Position numbers and translations under genes: made by a program. Below the pieces are notes generated by a model. The model was not told the origin of the DNA. It did not search any database and was given only the letters and a program-made list of their open reading frames with translations. From contig NZ_BMSA01000019.1 of assembly GCF_014648915.1 (NCBI RefSeq), positions 62,001 through 126,000 on the forward strand: a stretch of 64,000 nucleotides of DNA, written 5' to 3'. The stretch is from Streptomyces phaeofaciens. Its GTDB lineage: Bacteria > Actinomycetota > Actinomycetes > Streptomycetales > Streptomycetaceae. Shown here piece by piece: positions 48,563 to 55,656 of the stretch (positions are counted from its first letter, which is position 1; each line of letters begins with the position of its first letter).

Positions 48563-49924
48563 CTACAGCACCGGCAGATTCTTCCGCAGCTCGAACGCGG
48601 TCACCTCGGAGCGGTACTCCTCCCATTCCTGGCGTTTGTTGCGCAGGAAGAAGTCGAAGACGTGCTCGCCCAGGGTCTCGGCGACGAGGTCGCTGCGCTC
48701 CATGAGGGAGAGGGCCTCGCCGAGGTTCTGGGGCAGGGGCTCGATGCCCATGGCGCGGCGCTCGGCGTCGGAGAGGGCCCAGACGTCGTCCTCGGCGCCC
48801 GGGGGAAGCTCGTAGCCCTCCTCGACGCCCTTGAGGCCGGCGGCGAGGAGCATGGCGTAGGCCAGGTAGGGGTTGGCGCCGGAGTCGAGGGAGCGGACCT
48901 CGATGCGGGCGGAGCCGGTCTTGCCGGGCTTGTACATGGGGACGCGGACCAGGGCGGAGCGGTTGTTGTGGCCCCAGCAGATGTACGAGGGGGCCTCGCC
49001 GCCGGCGCCGGCGGTGCGCTCGGAGCCGCCCCAGATGCGCTTGTAGGAGTTGACCCACTGGTTGGTGACGGCGGCGATCTCGGCGGCGTGCTTCAGCAGG
49101 CCGGCGATGAAGGAGCGGCCGACCTTGGACAGCTGGTACTCGGCACCCGACTCGTAGAAGGCGTTGCGGTCGCCCTCGAAGAGGGAGAGGTGCGTGTGCA
49201 TGCCGGAGCCCGGGTGCTCGGAGAACGGCTTCGGCATGAAGGTCGCCTGGACGCCCTGCTCCAGCGCCACCTGCTTCATGACCAGGCGGAACGTCATGAT
49301 GTTGTCGGCCGTGGAGAGTGCGTCGGCGTAGCGCAGGTCGATCTCCTGCTGGCCGGGGGCGCCCTCGTGGTGGGAGAACTCGACCGAGATGCCCATGGAC
49401 TCCAGCATGGTGATCGCCTGGCGGCGGAAGTCCATGCCGACGTTCTGCGGTGTGTGGTCGAAGTAGCCGGAGTTGTCGGCGGGGGTCGGGCGGGAGCCGT
49501 CGGTCGGCTTGTCCTTCAGGAGGAAGAACTCGATCTCGGGGTGCGTGTAGAAGGTGAAGCCCAGGTCGGAGGCGCGGGCCAGGGCGCGCTTGAGCACGTA
49601 GCGCGGGTCGGCGAAGGACGGCGAGCCGTCCGGCATGAGGATGTCGCAGAACATGCGGGCGGTGCCGGGGGCCTCCGCGCGCCAGGGCAGGACCTGGAAG
49701 GTGGACGGATCCGGCTTGGCGATCATGTCGGACTCGTAGACCCGGGCGAAGCCCTCGATCGCGGAGCCGTCGAAGCCGATGCCCTCGTCAAACGCCTGTT
49801 CCAGCTCGGCCGGGGCCACGGCGACGGACTTGAGGAAGCCCAGCACGTCCGTGAACCACAGGCGTACGAACCGGATGTCGCGCTCCTCCAACGTCCGGAG
49901 CACGAACTCCTGCTGCTTGTCCAT
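48563..49924 (-). CDS. glnA2: GSI-like GlnA2, probable gamma-glutamylpolyamine synthetase
   Basis: The 453-residue product has the GSI fold (FTDVLGFLKSVAV, EGFDGSAIEGFAR-like block, FPEIEFFLL-like, PGSGMHTHLSLFEG, GHNNRSALVRVP). It differs from GlnA; as I recall, the S. coelicolor orthologue GlnA2 makes gamma-glutamylpolyamines in polyamine assimilation. The adenylylation region reads GYELPPGAEDD rather than the NLYDLPPEE of GlnA, so GlnE control is doubtful. ATG 49924 (MDKQQ) gives the family length; the ATG at 49939 directly abuts AAGG. The 323-base upstream gap has no gene I trust; it holds the hmp operator at its far end. Confidence 0.9.
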   Translation of the reverse strand: MDKQQEFVLRTLEERDIRFVRLWFTDVLGFLKSVAVAPAELEQAFDEGIGFDGSAIEGFARVYESDMIAKPDPSTFQVLPWRAEAPGTARMFCDILMPDGSPSFADPRYVLKRALARASDLGFTFYTHPEIEFFLLKDKPTDGSRPTPADNSGYFDHTPQNVGMDFRRQAITMLESMGISVEFSHHEGAPGQQEIDLRYADALSTADNIMTFRLVMKQVALEQGVQATFMPKPFSEHPGSGMHTHLSLFEGDRNAFYESGAEYQLSKVGRSFIAGLLKHAAEIAAVTNQWVNSYKRIWGGSERTAGAGGEAPSYICWGHNNRSALVRVPMYKPGKTGSARIEVRSLDSGANPYLAYAMLLAAGLKGVEEGYELPPGAEDDVWALSDAERRAMGIEPLPQNLGEALSLMERSDLVAETLGEHVFDFFLRNKRQEWEEYRSEVTAFELRKNLPVL

Positions 49925-50162
49925 CTTCCGCTTCCCCATCCTTGCTGGTCAGGCCGCCTGTCTCCCGTCCCACGGAAATGGCGGTCGGGCACCTGAGCAT
50001 CCCACCACAACACCGTTTCGTGCGCGTTGCGGGCCATGATCGCCCGGGCGGCCGCGCCCTGAACGCCGCACGTCCGGCAGGTGTACTGCTCTGCCGCCCA
50101 TCTTGCCTGCTCGGACGGACATCCGTAATGCCCGCCCCCCTCCGTCTCGCCTCCGGCCACTT

Positions 50163-50185
50163 AATTTGCATCTCAGATGCAAGTT
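50163..50185 (+). promoter_or_regulatory. NsrR box upstream of hmp
   Basis: AATTTGCATCT (50163-50173), C, AGATGCAAGTT (50175-50185): an 11-1-11 near-perfect dyad matching the Streptomyces NsrR site as I know it. It lies 62 bases before the hmp start, where bound [4Fe-4S]-NsrR would repress until nitric oxide destroys the cluster. Confidence 0.85.
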
Positions 50186-50247
50186 TTACTAACGTGCCGG
50201 ACAGTCGAGCGCCGCACCGTGAGCGCCGACCAGCCTGAGGAGGCACG

Positions 50248-51441
50248 ATGCTGACCGAGCAGTCCGCAGCCACCGTCCGCGCCACCCTTCCCGCAGTGGG
50301 CGCGGCGATCGGCGAGATCACCGAGCGCTTCTACGCCGGTCTCTTCGCCGCCCGTCCCGAGCTGCTGCGCGACCTCTTCAACCGCGGCAACCAGGCCGCC
50401 GGCACCCAGCGGCAGGCCCTGGCCGGCTCCATCGCCGCCTTCGCCGTCCACCTCGTCGACCACCCGGACACCCGCCCCGACGCGATGCTCACCCGCATCG
50501 CCCACAAGCACGCCTCCCTGGGCATCGCACCCGAGCAGTACGCCCTCGTGCACCAGCACCTCTTCACCGCCATCGCCGACGTCCTGGGCGAGGCGGTCAC
50601 CCCCGAGGTCGCGGCCGCCTGGACGGAGGTCTACTGGCTGATGGCGAACGCGCTGATCGCGATCGAGCGGCGGCTGTACGAGGAGAACGGCGGGCCCGAG
50701 TGGCGGACCTGGCAGGTCGTGGAGCGCGTCCCGGAGACCGAGGACGTGGTCACCTTCCGCCTGCGCCCGCTCGACGACGACCCCCGCCCGGTCCGGGACT
50801 TCCGCGCCGGCCAGTACGTCTCGGTCCGTGTCGCGCTCCCCGACGGCGCCGGCCAGATACGCCAGTACAGCCTCTCCGCCGCGCCCGGCTCGGGCGTGCG
50901 GCAGATCAGCGTCAAGCGGGTTCCCGCCGACCGTACGACCCCGGCGGGCGAGGTCTCGAACCACCTGCACGCGCACGTGCGCGAGGGCGACGTGCTCCAG
51001 CTCTCCGAGCCGTACGGCGACCTCGTCCTCGACCACCGCGACGACACGCCGCTCCTGCTGGCCTCGGCCGGTATCGGCGTCACCCCGATGGTCGCGATGC
51101 TGGCCCGGCTCGCGGAGACCGGCCACCGCGCCCCGGTCACGGTCGTCCACGCCGACCGGTCCCCCGCCCACCACGCCCTGCGCACCGACCACGGCGCGTA
51201 CGCGGCGAAGCTCCCCGAGGCGTCCGTCCACCTCTGGTACGAGCGGGAGGCCCCGCAGGACGCGGCGACGGGTCTGGCCGACCTCACCGACGTACCCGTC
51301 CGGCCGGGCACCCGCGCGTACCTGTGCGGTCCGCTGCCCTTCATGCGGGCGGTGCGGGGCCAGCTGATCGAGAAGGGCGTGGCACCGGCGGACATCCACT
51401 ACGAGGTGTTCGGCCCCGACCTGTGGCTGGCGGGCGCCTGA
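50248..51441 (+). CDS. hmp: flavohaemoglobin (nitric oxide dioxygenase)
   Basis: The 397-residue product has an N-terminal globin domain (about 1-135) with the B10 Tyr in TERFYAGLF, CD1 Phe in LRDLFNRG and proximal His in RIAHKHASLGI. An FAD domain follows (GQIRQYSLSAAPG about 200), then an NAD domain (LASAGIGVTPMVAML, YLCGPLPFMRAV). It converts NO and O2 to nitrate using NADH. GAGGAGG precedes ATG 50248. The NsrR box upstream and the convergent nsrR gene make a self-contained NO-detoxification module. Cytoplasmic. Confidence 0.95.
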   Translation: MLTEQSAATVRATLPAVGAAIGEITERFYAGLFAARPELLRDLFNRGNQAAGTQRQALAGSIAAFAVHLVDHPDTRPDAMLTRIAHKHASLGIAPEQYALVHQHLFTAIADVLGEAVTPEVAAAWTEVYWLMANALIAIERRLYEENGGPEWRTWQVVERVPETEDVVTFRLRPLDDDPRPVRDFRAGQYVSVRVALPDGAGQIRQYSLSAAPGSGVRQISVKRVPADRTTPAGEVSNHLHAHVREGDVLQLSEPYGDLVLDHRDDTPLLLASAGIGVTPMVAMLARLAETGHRAPVTVVHADRSPAHHALRTDHGAYAAKLPEASVHLWYEREAPQDAATGLADLTDVPVRPGTRAYLCGPLPFMRAVRGQLIEKGVAPADIHYEVFGPDLWLAGA

Positions 51442-51471
51442 GCGACTGGGGACCGGACGTGTGGCCGGCGG

Positions 51472-51504
51472 GCGCCCGGGTCCCGGGTCCCGGGACCCGG
51501 GCGC
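51472..51504. terminator. 33-bp palindrome between hmp and nsrR
   Basis: GCGCCCGGGTCCCGGG (51472-51487), one base, then its exact reverse complement (51489-51504). It lies between convergent stops and is a likely bidirectional terminator; three CCCGGG units make it also foldable in other registers. Confidence 0.8.
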
Positions 51505-51524
51505 GGGACCGCCCGGACTCTCCC

Positions 51525-51971
51525 TCAGTCGGCGGCCACCGGGCCGCGTGAGATCGACAGCAGCAACGGCCCCGTCGGCTCCGCCACCACGTCCGCGACC
51601 GTGATCGGGTCCAGGGAGGCGAAGAACGCCTCCTGGGCCCGGCGCAGGGCTCCGCGGAGCCGGCATCCGGAGTTCAGGGGGCAGGGGGTGGCGCCCTCGC
51701 AGTCGACCACGTCGCCGTCGCCCTCGAAGGTGCGGACGATCCCGCCGACGGACGCGGAGCGGCCCTTCCCGGTCAGGGTGAGGCCGCCGCCCCTGCCCCG
51801 GCGGGCCTCCAGCAGGCCCAGGTGCTGGAGCTCGGCGACGACCTTGGCCGCGTGGGTGTAGGGGACCTCCATCGCGGCGGCCACCTCCCGGGTGGTGGGG
51901 GTGGTCTCGCCCGCGACCGCGAGCCTCATGAGGACACGCAGGGCCAGGTCGGTGGATCGCAGCAGCCGCAT
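51525..51971 (-). CDS. nsrR: Rrf2-family nitric oxide sensor NsrR
   Basis: The 148-residue product begins MRLLRSTDLALRVLMRLAV and has the winged helix TREVAAAMEVPYTHAAKVVAELQHLGLLEARRGRGGG. Cluster ligands are clear: Asp8 and Cys91, Cys97, Cys103 in DCEGATPCPLNSGC, the C-x5-C-x5-C spacing of S. coelicolor NsrR, whose length (148) is the same. The ATG at 51995 would place eight residues inside the operator and is rejected. It senses NO through a [4Fe-4S] cluster and represses hmp and itself. Confidence 0.93.
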   Translation of the reverse strand: MRLLRSTDLALRVLMRLAVAGETTPTTREVAAAMEVPYTHAAKVVAELQHLGLLEARRGRGGGLTLTGKGRSASVGGIVRTFEGDGDVVDCEGATPCPLNSGCRLRGALRRAQEAFFASLDPITVADVVAEPTGPLLLSISRGPVAAD

Positions 51972-51986
51972 GAGAGAAGCGTAGAT

Positions 51987-52009
51987 AATACGCATCTGTC
52001 CTTCAAATT
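51987..52009 (-). promoter_or_regulatory. NsrR box upstream of nsrR (autoregulation)
   Basis: On the plus strand AATACGCATCT (51987-51997), G, TCCTTCAAATT (51999-52009). The right half is weaker than in the hmp site. TATTAT on the minus strand (51989-51984) is a possible -10 beside it. Confidence 0.65.
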
Positions 52010-52127
52010 TTTGTGCGACACCGGGCTTGGCCGTGACCTGTCTACGACATTCCCCGCCTCCCCCATTACGATCAGCTGACCCGTACACCCCGACCGTCCC
52101 GCCCCTTTCCCCAGAAGGACAGGCCTC

Positions 52128-52796
52128 ATGGGTTCCGCCAACCAGACCGGCAGTACGGCGCGCAAGGCGCGCATAGAGGAGATGCGGCGGGCCGAGCAGG
52201 CCCGTGAGCGGCGCAACCGGTTTCTCGTGATCACCGGCAGCGTCGTCGCCGTGGCCGCGCTCGTCGTGGGCGGTGTGTTCGTCGTGAGGTCGCAGTCGGA
52301 CGACGACGGCGGCTCCACCGCGTCCGATGCCAAGAACCCGGGGAAGTTCGTCACCGGCGCGGACGGGGTGAAGACATGGAAGGGGACGCTGGGGCGCACC
52401 CATGTCTCCAAGACCGTGAACTACCCGATGGAGCCCCCGGTCGGCGGTGACCACAACCAGGTCTGGCTGAACTGCAACGGGGACGTCTACACCAAGGCCG
52501 TCGACAACATGAACGCCGTGCACTCGCTGGAGCACGGCGCGGTCTGGGTGACGTACAACAGCAAGGCCGGCAAGGCCGACATCGAGGCGCTCGCGGCGAA
52601 GGTGAAGAAGACGCCGTACACGCTGATGAGCCCGGACGACGAGCAGGCCGACCCGATCATGCTGTCGGCCTGGGGGCACCAGCGGACGGTGACCGGGGCG
52701 AGCGACCCGAACGTGGACGCGTTCTTCGAGAAGTTCGTGCAGGGCGAGCAGACGCCCGAGCCGGGCGCGGCCTGCACGGGCGGTCTGTCCCAGTGA
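52128..52796 (+). CDS. DUF3105 membrane-anchored protein
   Basis: The 222-residue product has a charged cytoplasmic N-terminus (RKARIEEMRRAEQARERRNR), one membrane helix (about 33-53) and an outer DUF3105 domain. Typical blocks are NYPMEPPVGGDHNQVWLNCNGDVY, AVHSLEHGAVWVTYN and SAWGHQR, rich in His, Asp and Cys that could bind metal. The function is unknown. The next gene overlaps by four bases (GTGA), and the DUF3105-DUF305 pair recurs in actinobacteria. AAGGACAGG precedes ATG 52128. Confidence 0.9.
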   Translation: MGSANQTGSTARKARIEEMRRAEQARERRNRFLVITGSVVAVAALVVGGVFVVRSQSDDDGGSTASDAKNPGKFVTGADGVKTWKGTLGRTHVSKTVNYPMEPPVGGDHNQVWLNCNGDVYTKAVDNMNAVHSLEHGAVWVTYNSKAGKADIEALAAKVKKTPYTLMSPDDEQADPIMLSAWGHQRTVTGASDPNVDAFFEKFVQGEQTPEPGAACTGGLSQ

Positions 52797-53413
52797 GGTA
52801 CGCGGGAGTCGCCGTGGCCGTGGCAGGGGTGCTCGTCGCGGCCGGGGCGATCAGTTATTCCGTCGCCGAGGACGGCGGGTCGGGCGTGGAGCCGCCCGCC
52901 GCCGGGTCGGCCGACGCCGGGTTCGCCCGGGACATGGCGGTGCACCACCAGCAGGCCGTGGAGATGTCGTACATCGTGCGCGACCGCACGGACGACGAGG
53001 ACGTACGGCGGCTCGCCTACGACATCGCGCAGACGCAGGCCAACCAGCGCGGGATGATGCTGGGCTGGCTCGATCTGTGGGGGCTGCCGAAGGTGTCGTC
53101 CGACGAGCCCATGAGCTGGATGGGCATGGCCGGGATGGCCGACGGCAAGGACGGCGCGCTCATGCCCGGCATGGCCACGAACACCGAGATGAAGAAGCTC
53201 GGCACGCTCAACGGCAAGCAGGCGGAGATCTTCTACCTCCAGCTGATGACGGACCATCACCAGGGCGGCATCCACATGGCCCAGGGTTGCGTCGACAAGT
53301 GCACCGTCGGCGTGGAGAAGCGGCTCGCGCAGGGCATGGTCGACGCGCAGCGGTCGGAGATCCAGCTGATGACGGACATGCTCGAGGAGCGGGGCGCCGC
53401 ACCCCGGCCGTGA
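52793..53413 (+). CDS. DUF305 secreted/anchored metal-binding protein
   Basis: The 206-residue product starts with GTG within the upstream stop (GTGA overlap). It has a hydrophobic N-terminal anchor (AGVAVAVAGVLVAAGAISY) and the duplicated DUF305 signature: FARDMAVHHQQAVEMSYIV (about 42) and YLQLMTDHHQGGIHMAQ (about 148). A Met-rich stretch lies between (MSWMGMAGMADG, LMPGMATNTEM). Met and His clusters suggest copper binding in a ferritin-like helical fold. It is co-translated with the DUF3105 protein, so the two probably form an extracytoplasmic metal-handling unit; the metal is inferred. Confidence 0.9.
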   Translation: MRYAGVAVAVAGVLVAAGAISYSVAEDGGSGVEPPAAGSADAGFARDMAVHHQQAVEMSYIVRDRTDDEDVRRLAYDIAQTQANQRGMMLGWLDLWGLPKVSSDEPMSWMGMAGMADGKDGALMPGMATNTEMKKLGTLNGKQAEIFYLQLMTDHHQGGIHMAQGCVDKCTVGVEKRLAQGMVDAQRSEIQLMTDMLEERGAAPRP

Positions 53414-53633
53414 GGGGACGGCACCCACCGCGCCCACCGCGCCGACCGTGCCCACCGCGCGTACGGCGACCGGTTCCGGAACGGAACGGACCTCGCGGCC
53501 GGTCCTCGAATCACCGTTCGCAGAAGTTACTTGAGGCCTTCTTGGGCTTCGCATTCCCCTGACATGAACGGTTCAGGACCAGAGTGGCCGAGGCGAGTGA
53601 TCCACTCGTGTCGAACCACCTACAGGGGGTCCT

Positions 53634-55574
53634 ATGAGATCCAACCGTGCCGCGCTGCGCGCCGGGGTGAGCATGGCAGCGACACTGCCCATGATCGCCG
53701 GCGCGCTGGCGCTCGGCATACCCGCGGCGCACGCCGCGGACGGTCCGGCCCGCGACACGCTGGCCGGGACCAGGCCGGCGTGGGCCACGGCCGCGGCGGA
53801 CAAGGGCGCGACCGCGCACGGCGCACGGGTCGACGCCCGGGTCTACCTCCGGGGACGGAACGCGGGCGGCCTCGCCGCGTACGCGAAGGCGGTCTCCGAC
53901 CCGGCGTCTCCCGCGTATGGCGCGTACCTCTCCGCGCAGCAGGCGCGGGCCCGCTTCGGCGCGACCGCGGCGCAGGTGGCGGCGGTCAAGGCGTGGCTGA
54001 CGGCGGCCGGTCTGAAGATCACCGGCACGAGCGAGCACTACGTCTCCGTCAGCGGTGACGTGGCCGCCGCGGAACGGGCGTTCGGCACCCGGCTGCACAA
54101 CTACGCCAAGGGCGGCAGGACGTACCGCGCCCCGGCGAGGACGGCCTCCGCGCCCGCGGGCCTGGACGGCGCCGTCCTGACCGTGACCGGCCTGGACAAC
54201 GCGCCCCACAAGGCCGCCTCCAAGGACCGACTCCCGCCGCCGGACGCGGTGTTCAAGAATGCCGGACCGTTCTCCTCGTACTACGGCTCGACGCTCGCGA
54301 GCACCCTCCCGTCCGCGTACGGCAAGAAGGTCCCGTACGCCGTGCAGGGGTACACCGGCAAGCAGTTGCGCGCGGCCTACGGCGCCGGGACGCGCACGGG
54401 CAAGGGGGTGCGCATCGCCATCACCGACGCGTACGCCTCGCCGACGATCGCCTACGACGCGGCCACGTACGCGAAGGCGCACGGCGACAAGGCATGGAGG
54501 ACGGGCCAGCTGACCCAGGTCCTCCCCGCGGACTACACCAGGACCGAGGAGTGCGGGGCGGCCGGCTGGTACGGCGAGGAGACCCTCGACGTCGAGGCCG
54601 TGCACGCGGTCGCGCCGGCCGCGAACGTCACGTACGTGGGCGCCGCGTCCTGCTACGACGACGATCTGCTCGACTCGCTCAGCAAGATCGTCGACAACCA
54701 TCTGGCCGACATCGTCTCCAACTCCTGGGGCGACATCGAGGCCAACCAGACGCCGGATCTCGCGGCCGCCTACGACCAGGTCTTCCAGTTCGGCGCGGTC
54801 GAGGGAATCGGCTTCTACTTCTCCTCCGGCGACAACGGCGACGAGGTCGCGAACACCGGGACCAAGCAGGTCGACACCCCGGCCAACTCGGCCTGGGTGA
54901 CGGCGGTCGGCGGCACCTCGCTGGCGGTCGGCAAGAACGACACGTACCTGTTCGAGACCGGCTGGGGCACGGAGAAGGCCTCGCTGTCCGACGACGGCAG
55001 GAGCTGGACCGGCTTCCCCGGCGCGTTCACCTCCGGTGCGGGCGGCGGCACCAGCCGGACGGTCGCCGAGCCGTACTACCAGAAGGGCGTCGTCCCGAAC
55101 GCCCTGGCCACGGCCAACAGCGCGGCCGGCAACCGGGTCGTCCCGGACATCGCGGCGATCGCCGACCCGAACACGGGCTTCCGCGTCGGCCAGACCCAGA
55201 CCTTCCCGGACGGGTCCCAGCAGTACAGCGAGTACCGCATCGGCGGCACCTCGCTGGCCGCGCCGGTCATCGCGGCCGTCCAGGCGCTGGCGCAGGAGGC
55301 CCGTGGCGGCCGGGCGATCGGTTTCGCCAACCCGTCCCTCTACGCGAAGTCCGGCTCGCGGGTCTACCACGACGTCACGGACAGCCCGACGGGCTCCGGT
55401 CTCGCGGTCGCGCGCGTCGACTTCGCCGACGGCCACGACGCCTCCGAGGGCCTGCTGACCTCCGTCCGCAGCCTCGGCAAGGACAGCTCGCTGTCCGCGG
55501 TGAGGGGGTACGACGACGTCACCGGCGTGGGAACGCCGGCAGCCGGCTACGTCGACTCGTACCGCAAGCGCTGA
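53634..55574 (+). CDS. secreted S53 (sedolisin/kumamolisin-type) serine-carboxyl protease
   Basis: The 646-residue product has a signal peptide (cleavage near AHA|ADGP) and a pro-kumamolisin activation domain (about 60-185, VYLRGRNAGGLAAYAKAVSDPASPAYGAYL). The catalytic domain carries YGEETLDVEAVHAV (Glu and Asp), YFSSGDNGDE (oxyanion Asp) and IGGTSLAAPVIAAV (Ser). A C-terminal calcium site, YDDVTGVGTPAAGYV, completes the fold. It should cleave proteins outside the cell at acidic pH after self-processing. AGGGGG precedes ATG 53634. It is monocistronic. Confidence 0.94.
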   Translation: MRSNRAALRAGVSMAATLPMIAGALALGIPAAHAADGPARDTLAGTRPAWATAAADKGATAHGARVDARVYLRGRNAGGLAAYAKAVSDPASPAYGAYLSAQQARARFGATAAQVAAVKAWLTAAGLKITGTSEHYVSVSGDVAAAERAFGTRLHNYAKGGRTYRAPARTASAPAGLDGAVLTVTGLDNAPHKAASKDRLPPPDAVFKNAGPFSSYYGSTLASTLPSAYGKKVPYAVQGYTGKQLRAAYGAGTRTGKGVRIAITDAYASPTIAYDAATYAKAHGDKAWRTGQLTQVLPADYTRTEECGAAGWYGEETLDVEAVHAVAPAANVTYVGAASCYDDDLLDSLSKIVDNHLADIVSNSWGDIEANQTPDLAAAYDQVFQFGAVEGIGFYFSSGDNGDEVANTGTKQVDTPANSAWVTAVGGTSLAVGKNDTYLFETGWGTEKASLSDDGRSWTGFPGAFTSGAGGGTSRTVAEPYYQKGVVPNALATANSAAGNRVVPDIAAIADPNTGFRVGQTQTFPDGSQQYSEYRIGGTSLAAPVIAAVQALAQEARGGRAIGFANPSLYAKSGSRVYHDVTDSPTGSGLAVARVDFADGHDASEGLLTSVRSLGKDSSLSAVRGYDDVTGVGTPAAGYVDSYRKR

Positions 55575-55656
55575 ATCCTGCCGTCCGACGAGGTGGCGTG
55601 AGGTGGACGACACCCCACGCCACCCATCGCGTCGCTCTGACGATTACAATGGCCGC

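Noticed and set aside
50005-50035. GCAAC...GAAAC on the minus strand upstream of glnA2 as a GlnR site
   Set aside because: The two halves are four bases apart instead of six and no second pair follows.
49942-50238. A 98-codon plus-strand frame between glnA2 and hmp
   Set aside because: There is no ribosome binding site, no recognisable composition, and it overlaps the NsrR box.
51972-51995. Start of nsrR at ATG 51995
   Set aside because: It lies within the NsrR operator and moves Asp8 away from its cluster-ligand position; ATG 51971 gives the known length.
55603-55656. nadE start at ATG 55603
   Set aside because: The added 18 residues are unlike the family and a TACAAT box lies between this codon and GTG 55657.
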